Of a stretch of 64,000 nucleotides of DNA, positions 1 to 13,089 are shown one piece after another; positions within the stretch are counted from its first letter, which is position 1; each line of letters opens with the position of its first letter. Source of the stretch: Cynocephalus volans (taxonomy: Eukaryota; Chordata; Mammalia; Dermoptera; Cynocephalidae). Position numbers and translations under genes: made by a program. The DNA is taken from the NCBI RefSeq assembly GCF_027409185.1, contig NC_084461.1, positions 137,995,001-138,059,000 on the forward strand, in the 5' to 3' direction. The notes under the pieces were generated by a model, which had not been told where the DNA came from, did not search any database, and worked only from the letters and a program-made list of their open reading frames with translations.

Positions 1-479
1 TCAACCGAACTCTTACAACAATAAGTTAAAAAGAATTATTTTGTACTTTCACTTGGCAGAGTACCTCAAAGGGCCCATGTGCTACAAAACACCTGGATGA
101 TAGGTAAACCTAAGTTTCAATTCATTGCTAGGCTAGGAGCAAGTGAAGAAAATCTCTAGACCTCTGTGTACCCAAACACCACCTTAAAAGAAACCAGAAA
201 CAAACCCTGAACTGAAAGCAAAGTGGGAAGTGCTGAGCAGAGAACAAGTAAGAAAGAACAAAAGTATTCTGACTACAGATACCCATGTAGCTCTATATCT
301 GAGAAGCAGTCTTGAGCAAGCCAGTTGTAATTCAGAAGGCCAGAAAGCTGAACCCAAGGGTCCTGCATGAACTCAGGACCTGGAAGGGGACCAAGTGATT
401 CTAAGTTGTAGCTTCCTTCGGATTCCAGAAAAAGACACCACAGATCCCCTCTGGAGGACAGCATGTCCTATTTGGACCT

Positions 480-1540
480 ACAGGAATACTACAGGTAAAG
501 ATAAAAAAATGCTCCCAGAATCAAAGATGATGAAAATACACAAGAAAACCAGCTATTATCAATCAGATATATCAGGAAGAAAATAAAACAGGAAACGGAG
601 TTAAACCACTGAGATTTTCACATATTGAAATGATCACATATCTATAGAATATAAAATAAGTATATATGAATGTTTTAAGGAATAAAAAGCAATTATTTAA
701 AACATGAGCATGTAATAAAAGACTATAAGAAATGATTATAAAAATTTTACAAAATACTAAATAGAATTTTTCAAAAGAAAAAAAGTTGGTAGAATAAACA
801 ACATACCGAATGGGTAAAACAGCATCATAGACACAGCTAAAGCTAGAGGAAGACAAATAGGAAGATATTACCCCAGAATTCAGCATGAAGAGACAAGGAG
901 ATGGGCAATATGAGAGAGAAGTTAAGAGATAGGGTAAACTGACAAGCTTGTTCTGTGTTTAACCAGAGTGCTCAAAAATAGCAAACAGAGGAGACACAAC
1001 ATTTGAAGAGGTAACAGCTACGAATTTTCTAAAACTGATAGATGATGTTAATCCACAGATATAAGAAGTACAAACAAGATAAATCCACATACAGACACAT
1101 TGCAGTGAAATTACAAGTACAAAACATAAAGAAGACGTCTTAGAAATATCCAGAGAGTAAAGACAGATCACCTACCAAGGAACCACAAGTAATACTGACA
1201 GCAGGCTGTTCAATAGCAACAGTTAAAGATAGTAGACCTGGAATTAGTATCTTCAAAGTTCTGAGGGAAAATACCTGTCAAACTAGAACTGTTTTCCCTT
1301 TAATAAAAAGAACAAAATAAACTCATTTCCAGATAAATAGACTTCCCCTAAGGAAGCTTCTAGAGAATGCACTTATAAAAGAAAAGTAATCCCAGAAGGA
1401 AGGTCTGATATTGAAGAAGAAATGATGGGTGAAATAAATTGGTATAAATGTAAATAAGTTAAAATATTGCCTGTATAATATAATATTCTAACATATATTT
1501 TTTTTGAAGAAAACTAACAAAATACCAGACAGTACAAGCA
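480..1540 (+). mobile_element. HAL1/L1M-like LINE relic
   Basis: Decayed LINE sequence resembling the ORF1 region and following 3' part of HAL1 (half-L1) or old L1M elements. The clearest part is 740-1425, which carries the ORF1-like run of short Lys/Glu-rich codons and the later stretch with 'ctgagggaaaata' near 1261. No open frame survives. The subfamily is recalled from memory, not searched. The boundaries are approximate and the first 480 bases may belong to the same element. Confidence 0.6.
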
Positions 1541-1839
1541 TGTGTCTAATCCTAAACTCCTGAACTACTTTGCAATCTGAACATTTATCTTCAGTCTTCC
1601 TCTCCCTCTCCTCTATTTCTCTTTTTCTCATTAATCTCATTAGGGGATTGTCAGTTTTATTAGACATTTCAAAGAAAATAATTGACCTTACAGATGGTTT
1701 TTTATTTTTTCTTCAAAAGATACAAAGTGAGAGATAAGTCACAAACTCAAAAGTTTCTTTGATAACACATGTTAATGATGAAGAAATAGTGACTAGAATA
1801 CATAGAAAGCTACTGTAAAAGAATACAAATAAACAGCGT

Positions 1840-2660
1840 AACAGAAAATGGGCAAAGGGCTTTAACAAGAGTTACTCTGAAAAGGAAAATCATACGACCA
1901 ATAAGCAAATGAAAAGTAGTATAACTTTATCAGTAATTGGGAAAATGCAAAATGAGATATCAATGAGATATCTTTTATACTCGCTAGATTAGAACAAATT
2001 AAGAAGTCTGAAAATACAAAGTGTTAGAGAAAACTTTAAAACATTTCTTTGGGGGGTGTAAATTGGAGATCACTTAGGAGTTCTCATATACTTTGGCTTT
2101 TTCTTGTGAAGTAAAACATTGGCTTTTTCTGTGACCCAGCAATCCCTCTTCTACATGTGTATCCTCTAGATACACATCTAGATACACACTAATACATCTA
2201 GAATCCCTCTTCTACATGTGTATCCTCTTGCACATGTGCAGCAGTTGACATATTCCAGAATATTCATAAATGCACTGTTGACAATAGCAAGAACATGGGA
2301 ATAATCATTTCCATGTCCATCATTAGGAGAGTAAGTAAGTTGTAGAATATTTATGCAATGGATTAAATGACAGCAAATGAATGTGTTGCAACTACATACA
2401 CTAACCTAAAGATGAATATCAGGATCAAAATGTAGGATAATAATAAGAAAATTGTTTATGGTATGATATTATTTATTTTATGATAAAATTTTGCATTTTG
2501 ATTAAAAACAAGCAACACCAAACATTTTTGGGGGGTATAATATATTCAATATGATATAATATAACTTTGAAAGGAAAGAAATGTAAACAAAATTCCAGGT
2601 AGTGGATTGGAATGGTTACTTGAGGGAGGCAGGAGGATAGGACACAGTAAGTGTGGAGTT
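1840..2660 (+). mobile_element. Old L1M 3' end (ORF2 C-terminus and 3'UTR)
   Basis: The sequence follows the order of the end of L1 ORF2: 'gggcaaagggcttt', then the tract corresponding to 'gaccaataagcaaatgaaaag', then the 'gacccagcaatccctcttc' tract, then the run of 'acaatagcaagaacatggga'. A 3'UTR-like block ('agtggattggaatggttac') follows. It has many stops and indels and is an ancient relic, probably the continuation of LINE sequence from the window start. Confidence 0.75.
2141..2228 (+). repeat. Local 61-bp tandem duplication
   Basis: A 27-base block starting 'aatccctcttctac' at 2141-2167 recurs exactly at 2202-2228, giving a 61-base period. It lies inside the old L1 ORF2 relic and is absent from the L1 layout I recall, so it is a local duplication after insertion. 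Confidence 0.8.
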
Positions 2661-2894
2661 CAGGGACTGCCTGACTTTCAGAAGCAGACGGTTTAGGAAT
2701 TTGGTTGCCCTTTAACTGTGGAAGTGTGGTTTCTGGAATTGATTGGCTGACTTTCAGAAGGAGGGACTGTCACTGATTAGCTTTCTTTTAGGAGCTTGTG
2801 TTCTGGTGCAAAACTGCTATCAATTTGTATGGGTTTAAAACCAGTTCCTGTGATGATGGCTACAGAACAATCAGTCTTTTTGGAGGATCGAATA

Positions 2895-3040
2895 GGAACC
2901 TTTTATTCCACTTATGAAGTAAATCTTACTTCTATTTTAAAGATGAGATGGTTAACTAACCTGTTTATGAGTTGCCAGCTACAAAGTGGTAGAGCTGGGA
3001 TTTGGATCCCAGCATTTTGGCTCCACTGTCTTTTATCAAC
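2895..3040 (-). mobile_element. MIR SINE relic
   Basis: On the plus strand the tract reads as the reverse of a MIR: 'aaagatgagatggttaacta', then a degenerate 'gccagctacaaagtggtag' and 'agctgggatttggatccca'. This is the MIR core and tRNA-like B-box region. Confidence 0.75.
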
Positions 3041-3269
3041 ATAAGGTAGTTATAGCTGAATTATGGCACTTATATTCCATGTTATATAATAAGATAATTC
3101 TCGTTAAAATTCTTAGGGTTTTGGCTTAGCTTACTCATGCTCTTCCCTATTTCTCTATCTTGGCAAAATGGAGCCAGTCATACCAACCGGAATCCTGGGA
3201 TTCTCAGGATTCTCAGTATTTTACCCTAATCAACTAGGTTCCTAAATTCTTTACTAACTTTACAGCCTG

Positions 3270-3525
3270 ACCATTTATCTCTATCCACATGATTGCGAGG
3301 AAAATGTTTTAAAAAGGTAAATCTGATCCTGTCACTTTTGGCCACCTTAAAATTTATTCTGTTATTTTCAATTGGTCCTAGGGTAAGAATCAAATCCTTT
3401 CCCCACCTCTCTATCTTATCTCTACCTCTGACCAATCCTGCTGACCTTCGTATTTTTCAGTCTCTTGTTCCTTCCTGCCACGGGGCTTTTCCATGTGCTG
3501 TTTGCTTTGATGTTTGAACTATGTG
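3270..3525 (+). mobile_element. L2 LINE relic
   Basis: The sequence matches L2 ORF2/3' layout: 'aaatctgatcctgtcac' early, then 'aagaatcaaatcctt', then the 'ggcttttccatgtgctgttt' tract typical of the L2 'GPLHLLF'-type region. Decayed, with no open frame. Confidence 0.7.
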
Positions 3526-3762
3526 AGTATATTACCAACTATCTTTCTTTGTTATGGTCATCCATAAACTCCCAGATCATGCCTCCTAAATTCTTGAAGA
3601 TTTTAGCTCCTGATTGACTCTCTATTCATATTTCTTGATGACTGCAATTTTTAATGTAGATAATTTCTTTAATATCCTGGTCAGTTCTTTGAATTCTCTT
3701 CCTTCAATGATCTTGTTTCCTATTCTACCTGATCTGACTGCTACCCTAGACATACCTGAGGC

Positions 3763-3804
3763 TTATGGCTCTCAAATTTTAGCATGCATCAGAATCACTT
3801 GGAG
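3763..3804 (+). mobile_element. MER5A (hAT-Charlie MITE), left part
   Basis: The stretch 'ggctctcaaattttagcatg' followed by 'catcagaatcacttggag' is the beginning of MER5A. The element is interrupted after 3804 by a retroposon and resumes at 4379. Confidence 0.85.
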
Positions 3805-4378
3805 GGGAACCCAGTCTCAACCAGCCATGCTGCTGCCACCACCCTGGGGTCCTGCTCGGGTCCTGAGGCATGGAGCAGGGGGAAACTGAACCCAGCCACA
3901 GCCTGGTAAAGAGCACACCAAAAGCACCATTTGCATGTGGGTAGCCCACTATAGCTACCACAATTGCCACAGCTGCTGCAAAAGCAGCTAGTTGCTATAG
4001 CAGCAGTCATGGCCACCATGCAGATGGCATGCCAGACACTTGACTGCATTGACACAAGGAGAGTCACCTGTGGAGATCAAAAAGAAAAAAGAAAAAGAAG
4101 AGGTCCTCCCTCTTCACAAAGCACACTACAGAGTATAAAAGAAGCAGCTGCTATATGATAATAGTGGGGGAACTGAACACACCTCTCTCTGTACTGGACA
4201 GATTATCTAGGCAACAAATGAACAGAGAAATAGCCAATCTATCAGAAGGAGAGAACAAATCTATGGTTTTTTAAAAGGGGCAAGGGGCGGGAGATGGGGA
4301 AAGATTGGATAAGGAGCATAAAGAATAAGTATGATTTGTAATAGAATATGCTAATAAAAAATAATTAAAAAAAAAAAA
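3805..4378 (+). mobile_element. L1-derived composite retroposon, copy A (5'-truncated)
   Basis: This insertion lies inside MER5A. It starts abruptly, ends in a poly(A)-like tail (4366-4378), and is flanked by an imperfect target-site duplication beginning 'agaatcac' (3791-3804 and 4379-4391). Three blocks are visible: a GC-rich non-coding block (3805 to about 4150); a block of about 75 bases (4156-4231) that reads in frame as LNTPLSVLDRLSRQQMN, like the L1 ORF2 endonuclease region; and a 3'UTR-like tail containing 'gcataaagaataagta'. The same order and junctions occur in the inverted copy at 17033-18467. I know no named family with this structure. An internally deleted L1 is the simplest origin. 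Confidence 0.75.
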
Positions 4379-4541
4379 AGAATCACCGAGGGCTTTTTAA
4401 AACACAGAATGTTGATTGATCTCCACCCCCAGAATTCTGACCCAATAAGTCTAATGTGAGGCCAGATAATTTGCGCTTCTAGCATGTTCAGAGTGATGCA
4501 GATACTGCTGATCCTGGGACCACACTCTGCAAACCACTGTG
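4379..4541 (+). mobile_element. MER5A, right part
   Basis: Continuation of MER5A after the retroposon: 'gggctttttaaaacacagaa', 'ccacccccagaattctgac', and the terminal 'gggaccacactctgcaaacc'. Together with 3763-3804 it forms one DNA-transposon relic of roughly 200 bases. Confidence 0.85.
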
Positions 4542-4544
4542 CTA

Positions 4545-5347
4545 GATCTTCTCCTCTCCAACAGCTGTACCACCTCCACAATTTTAACTTCATGCACTTC
4601 CCTCCCTAACTGCAAAATTCTTTTTTAGATCACTCCCTTACTTCTCATACCCTCACTCCAATGATTCTCTGATAATCTGTATCTCTAATCAGATGTAGGA
4701 AAATGGAAAGTTTTGTAATTATCCAATGCATCTGATGTATGCAGCAATTAGGGTGAATCATGCAGGAGTGTTGTTATTTTCTCTGTGTCAAGTTTGTTAC
4801 TTGATATTTCTGGAAATTGTCACAGTGTTCTACCTTCCTTTTCCAATATGTATTACTCTAACAAAAAAAAAAAAAAAAAGGAGTTGTTGTTGAGCTCTGG
4901 TAGGTGAAGTGCTACAAGGTAGATATAAAATGTATTGAATTAATAAAGTTGATTTAACTCAAGGAAAAAGGTGTTAAATACAAACATACAATTCACTGCT
5001 GGATTTTTATTTCTTATTTTCATTGATCCTAATGTGATTTTATCTATGTTCTTTCAAAACACAGGTATTTCAAATATTTATCAAATCTGTTTTTATTTTA
5101 AGAAGAAATTTGAAACTATATCTTCTGTCTTGAAACGCACAAATAAACTATCCTGTGTGTTTGGAGATAATGCCTTACCTTTTTCAAGTGTTTCAGGGTT
5201 GCTTGCAGAAATGATTTCACATCATTTCTAACTACAACCCTGTGAGATGAATAGAAAAAACGTTGTCCCCCTATTAGTAAAAAGAGGACCAGAAAAGTGA
5301 AGCAGCTCATCCAAAACACAAGCTCAGTCAAGTTGGGCTCATATATG
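4545..5347. other. No gene or clear repeat
   Basis: AT-rich sequence with an A-tract at about 4862-4879. Only short chance ORFs occur. No element could be named. Confidence 0.5.
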
Positions 5348-5352
5348 GACCT

Positions 5353-5689
5353 TGTATTAGTCCGTTTTTGTGTTGCTGTAACAGAATACCTTAGACTGGG
5401 TAGTTTATAAAGACAAGAGGTTTACTTGGCTTACTCAGGCTGCTCCTACTCATGGTGGAAAACTGCAGCAGCCGGTGGGTCCAAGCAGATCACATGGTGA
5501 GAGGAAGGGAGCAGAAAGAGAGAGTGAGAGAGTGTGAGCATGAGTGTGCCAGGGCCCTTTAAACAACCAGCTCTTTGGGAACTAATAGAGCAAGAACTCA
5601 CTTAGTACCCCCATCCCCCAGGGAGAGTATTAATCTGTTCAGGAGGGATCCATATGAGTTTTGGGAGGCAACACATCCAAACTCCATCA
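5353..5689 (-). mobile_element. Solo ERVL-MaLR LTR (MST/MLT-like)
   Basis: The plus strand begins TGTATTAGTCCGTTT and ends ...ACTCCATCA, which is the reverse of a MaLR LTR that runs TG...CA. It is flanked by a perfect 5-bp target-site duplication GACCT (5348-5352 and 5690-5694), as expected for ERVL-type integration. No internal sequence is present, so this is a solo LTR. Confidence 0.92.
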
Positions 5690-5694
5690 GACCT

Positions 5695-6976
5695 TCTGTC
5701 TCAAAAGCCAGAGTTAGTGGTTGAAGAAATTTCAGAGACCATTTCATCAGGAGATATAAAGACAAGTGGTGTGAGCCATAGAGTTTGGTAGGGACTGTCT
5801 ACATGGATAGCTGCTACTTAATAATTCTAGCTGATTGTCATTGTGTGGATATGAGGGTCTATTGTCTGATGGCCATATTTTTTGAGGGAAACTGAAAACA
5901 TGGATTTCTAATTATATCTTTAATGTGAAAACATTTACACTTAGAAGAAAAGCACTATGTAGGGCCAAACCTACCATGGCTGATTGGTCTGTTAGTTTGA
6001 TACCTATGATCTAAAATTGTATTGCAGGTGGGAGGCATGCCTCCTATAACAGTCCTAACATCTGATAGTTTGGCCTTTGCATAAACAAAACATTTCTAGC
6101 AGTGCAGGGCTTCTATAACTTAATGTGGTAAGTTCTGTTGTTGGGCATCTAATTGTTCTTAGGTTACTTATCCTGAGACCTTTCATCCTGCTTATGTTCT
6201 GTATTTATTCATAATGCCACAGGGATTCCTTTCAAACATTTGAAGAGAGCATTCTGTTTTCTCACTCTCTCCCTTTTCTCCCATCTTTGATGATCTTTAC
6301 GGGCTAAACATTCATAATCTTTCAACTATTCATCCTAAGGCACGGTTTGTAGAGTCTTTATAATCCCAGTTACCTTCCTCTGGATGTTCTCTAAATTTGT
6401 TAAATTTCTCCTAATTGTAGGAGCCCATAGTACTCCATGATAGCATATAAGATATCCAACAGATGAAATTAAGTTTTGATTTACATTACAACGTCACTCA
6501 AAAACAGGGAAATAGAATTTTAACGCATTTTGAGACTTTGGAGTGATGTGACATGAAAGACATGCAGTCTATGTCACATATATTAAAATCCACTTTGGGG
6601 ACACCACAAAGAGACTTAGAACCATTCTCCACAGTGGCCCAAAGTGATGAAGGTCAAGAGGCACATGTGACCTTCTGCTGAGAAAGACTTTCCATCCTTC
6701 TTGAGACCTCATGATTGAATAGAGAAAACAAATAGTAGTTTTAAAGAGGAGCCCTACTTTAAAAGATCCATGAGTTATAGGCATGGCTTACCATCAAAAT
6801 GGTGACTTATTTGACTGTTTGAGTTAACATCAAACAAGGGCAAAAGACTACGGAGCATACTCTAGATTCCAGATGCTGGAGTGTAGAGTATAGAGTAGGG
6901 AACTAGGGGGATGGTTTAATTGAATGTTCATGAATGATTTTCCCAAATAATGCTGGGAGGCAAACCAGTTAATGAT
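5695..6976. other. No gene or clear repeat
   Basis: Moderately AT-rich unique-looking sequence. ORFs are short and carry no domain signature. I could not assign it to a repeat family. Confidence 0.45.
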
Positions 6977-6987
6977 GAGAGCTCTGG

Positions 6988-9528
<2,541 letters not shown>

Positions 9529-9574
9529 GAGAGCTCTGGTTTATTAGAAACCTACTGTGTGTTTATTAGACAAT

Positions 9575-9700
9575 ACAGTGATAGGATACCTATAAATGTG
9601 ATAATGCAGGTAGAGTACTTAGCACAGTTTCTAGCAGTTAATGATTCAAATAAATGATAAATGTTACTATCATTATTGTTATCATTATTATATTTAATGT
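9575..9700 (+). mobile_element. MIR SINE 3' relic
   Basis: The tract 'gtacttagcacagtttctag', then 'aataaatgataaatgttac' and a degenerate ATT-repeat tail, matches the 3' part of MIR. It lies directly after the tubulin retrocopy. Confidence 0.55.
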
Positions 9701-9899
9701 TATTTAATTCTTATTACTTCTTAAAAGGTCATTATTATTGACATTTTTAGAGGAGGTATGATATTGTGAAATATATACAAGGGGTCTTCAAAAAGTTTAT
9801 AGAAAATGCATATTATGAAAAAATTATGCATGAATTTCAAAAATTTTTTGCACAAAATGAACTCATACTAATTTGTTATAACATGTCTAAACAGGATCT

Positions 9900-10650
9900 A
9901 GTCTGAGGCATGAAGAAGGCTAAGACGTCAGTTTGAAAAGAGCCCTGTGGCAGCCTCCACCCAGATTCCAGAGGATGTATGGAAAAGCCTGGAGGCCCAG
10001 GGAGACCTGCCACAGGGGCAGAGCTGCTGCAGAGGTCCTCTACTAGAGCAATGCTGAGCAGGAATGTGGGGTCAGAGCCCCCACAGAGAGCCCCCACCAG
10101 GGAAAGGTCTAGTAGAGCCAATGCAGCAGGGCTGCTGCCAGGACCCCAGAACTGCAGAGCCATTAGCAATGTGCAACACTGGCCCAGAAAAGCTGGAGGC
10201 ACCAGCGCAGCTCAATGTGCTGCACCCGGCAGAGCTGTGGGAGTGAGGGTGCCTGAGGCTTTGGGGGCCCAGGTGCCCCATTGTGTCCAGGATGCAGGAG
10301 TTGGAGTCAAAGAAGACTATTTTGGAGCTTTAAGACTTAATGTCTGCCCTGCTGGGTTTTGGACTTTTGGGGGGGCCTGTTTCTCATTTCTTCTGGTCTA
10401 TTCCTCCCTTTTGGAATGGGACTGTGCACCCAATGTCTGTTCCATCATTGTATCTTAGCAGTAGATAAATTTGCTTTTGTTTTTACAGGTTCACAGCTGG
10501 AAGGACTTTTGCTTTTGGTCTCAGATGAGACTTTGGACTTTGACCTTTAAGTTGGTGTTGGAGCAAGCTAAGACTTTTGAAACTGTTGGGATGGAATTAT
10601 TATATTTTGTATGTGAGAGTGACATGAATTTTGAGGGGCCAGGGGTGGAA
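9900..10650 (+). mobile_element. MaLR internal sequence (THE1/MST-int 3' part)
   Basis: Non-coding internal region of an ERVL-MaLR element. Recognisable pieces include 'gccctgtggcagcctccacc', 'agaggatgtatggaaa', 'ttttggagctttaagactta' and 'cattgtatcttagcagta', in the order found in THE1/MST internal sequence. It leads directly into the LTR at 10651. No 5' LTR is present. The left boundary is approximate. Described only as a decayed relic. Confidence 0.8.
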
Positions 10651-11050
10651 TGATGGAGTTTGGATGTGTTATCCCCTCCAAAACTCATGTGGAAATTTGA
10701 TCCCCAATGTGGCAGTGTTGGAAACTGAGTCATGGGGGCGGTTCCTTCATGAATAGATTAGTGCTCTCCCTAGGTCGGGGGAGTAATGAGTGAGTTCTCG
10801 GTCTGTTAGTTCCCAGGAGAGCTGGTTGCTTAAAAGACCCTGGCACCTCCTCTTCTCTCTCTCTTGCTTCCTCTCGCAATGTGATCTGCTTGTACCTGCT
10901 GGCTGCCTGCCACTTTCCATGACCAGAAGCAGCCTAAGGCCCATGCCAGATGCAGCTCTTCCAGAATCATAAGCCAAATAAACCTCTGTTCTTTATAAAT
11001 TATCCAGTCTCAGGTATTTCTGTTATAGCAATACAAAGTGGACTAATACA
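10651..11050 (+). mobile_element. ERVL-MaLR 3' LTR
   Basis: The LTR starts TGATGGAGTTTGGATG and ends GGACTAATACA. It has the MaLR marks 'ctcatgtggaaatttgatcc', 'tcatgaatagattagtg', a polyadenylation tract 'gccaaataaacctctgttct' and the closing 'gttatagcaatacaaagtgg'. It lies inside the mariner, so it is younger than that insertion. Confidence 0.88.
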
Positions 11051-12159
11051 AGCCCCTATCAGAGCAACATGAATTCCACTAAAATTGAAGCAAGAATGAA
11101 CATCTAATTTATGGTGAAGCTTGGGTGGAAGAATGGTGAAATCACTGATACTGTATGAAAAGTTTATGGGGACAATATCACAAAGAAATCAGCAGTTTAC
11201 AAATGGATAACTCACATTTTAAAATGAAGCCTGCAGTGGCAGACCATCCATATCAATTTGCAAGGAAAAAAATTAATCTTGTTCATGCCCTAACAGAAGA
11301 GGGCCAACAATTAACAGCAGAAACAATAGCCAACATCATAGATAACTCAAATAGTTCAGCTTACACAATTGTAACTAAAAAATTAAAGTTGGGTAAACTT
11401 TCTGCTTGATGGGTACCAGATCAGCAGCAGACAAGAGCAGAGCTGTCAGTGCAAATTTTAAAACAAGTGGTGTCAAGATCCTGAAGCATTTCTTTGAAGA
11501 TTTGTAACAGATGAAACATGGCTTTACCAGCATAACCTTGAAGACAAAGCACAATGAAAGCAATGACTTCCAAGAGGTGGAAGTGGTCCTATCAAAGCAA
11601 AAGTGGACCAGTCAAGAGCAAAAGTCAGATCATGGCAACAGTTTTTTGGGATGCTCAAGGCATTTCGCTTGTTGACTTTTTTGGAAGGCCAAAGAATGAT
11701 AACATCTGCTTATTATGGGATTGTTTTGAGAAAGTTAGCCAACGTTTTAGCAGAACCTCCCCAGGAAAGCTTCGCCAGAGAGTTCTCCTCCACCACGACA
11801 ATGCTCCTGCTCATTCCTCTCATCAAACGAGGGCAATTTTGCAAGAGTTTTGATAGGAAATCATTAGGCATCCACCTTACAGCCCTGATTTGGCTCCTTC
11901 TGACTTCTTTTCATTTCCTAATCTTAACAAATCTTTAAAGAGCACCAATTTTTTTTTCAATTAATAATGTAAAAAAGACTGCATTGATATGGTTAAATTC
12001 CCAGGACCCAGATTTTTAAGGATGGACTGTATGGCTGATATTCACTTACAAGTGTCTTGAACTTGATTGAGCTTCTATTGAGAAATAAAGTTTATATTTT
12101 TTATTTTTTATTTTAATTCCATTTTTTCCACGAACTTTTTGAATTGCCCTCACAAGCAT

Positions 12160-12995
12160 TTGATCTTTGTTGTCTCCTGGCATTCAACTCCTAGAATCCT
12201 TGGAATTTCCAAAGTGGTGGTTGTTTTTTTGTATGCTAATAAGTTGAGTGATGGCTGGCAGCCCATAGGTAGCTTCCAGATGGGGGCTGGTCACAGGAAA
12301 GACCAAGGCAGGACTAGAGGATTGGGACTTTTCAGATTACCCCCCATCCCCAAAGCTCTGAGGAGGATAGAGGGACTGAAGGTTAAGCTGATCACCAATG
12401 ACAAATGATTTAATTAATCATGCCACCATAATATAGCTTCCATTAAAACTCAAAAGGATTGGGTTTGGAGAACTTCTGGATAGTTGAACACGTAGGCGTT
12501 CCTGGACAGTGGTATGCCCAAAAAGGCATGAAGTTCTGTGTTCCTTCTCCCATACGTCACCCTTTGCTTCTCTTCATCTGTATTCTTTGTAATATCCTTT
12601 ACAGTAAACCAGTAAACGTAAGCAAGTGTTTCTCTGAGTTCTGTGAGCTGCTCTAGCAAATTAGTTGAACCTAACAAGGGGGTTGTGGGAAGCCTGATTT
12701 ATAGCTGCTTGGTCAGAAACATGAGTAAAACGACCTGGGGCTTGTTATTGGCATTGGAAGTGGGGGACAGTCTTGTGGGACTGAGCCCTCAACCTGGGGA
12801 GCGGGGGGCTCACATTATCCCTAGGTAGATAGTGTCAGAATTGAATTGAATTAGAGGACACCCAGTGGGTGTCTGCTGCAGAAATTGATTGGTTGCTGGT
12901 GGGGAGAAATCCGTACACAGTCTTGGATGACCAGAGGTCACAGAAGTCTTCTGAGTTGATTGTGTTGTGAGAGTAGAAGAGAAAAAATGGTTTGG
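12160..12995. other. No gene or clear repeat
   Basis: Mixed-composition sequence. The open frames are short and overlapping with no domain. Nothing could be assigned. Confidence 0.45.
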
Positions 12996-12999
12996 TTTT

Positions 13000-13085
13000 T
13001 TTTCCAGGAGGAGGAAACTAAGACTTAGACTGATTAAGTTCTGGATCACACAGCTTGCAAGCATCAGAGCCTGGGGACTTACCAA
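13000..13085 (-). mobile_element. MIR SINE relic
   Basis: The plus strand shows 'gaggaggaaactaagactta', a degenerate 'ggatcacacagcttgca' and 'cagagcctgggga', the reverse of MIR core sequence. Confidence 0.65.
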
Positions 13086-13089
13086 GCAC

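Larger units (their letters stand above)
9778..12153 (+). mobile_element. Hsmar2-like mariner, split by a MaLR provirus
   Basis: Terminal inverted repeats are visible. The left end (9778) reads 'caaggggtcttcaaaaagtt'. The right end, reverse-complemented from 12152, reads 'tgagggcaattcaaaaagtt'. A TA dinucleotide lies at 9776-9777. The transposase relic retains the mariner DD34D landmarks: VTDETW near 11508, HHDNAPAH near 11790-11815 and SPDLAPSDFF near 11880-11910. The codon spacing from the second Asp to APSD fits 34 residues. Two adjacent stops (TGA TAG, 11851-11856) and frameshifts inactivate it. The family resembles human Hsmar2 from memory. A MaLR 3' provirus sits between about 9900 and 11050. 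Confidence 0.87.

Noticed and set aside
9979..10458. 159-codon plus-strand ORF
   Set aside because: Falls in MaLR internal sequence, which does not encode a protein in this region.
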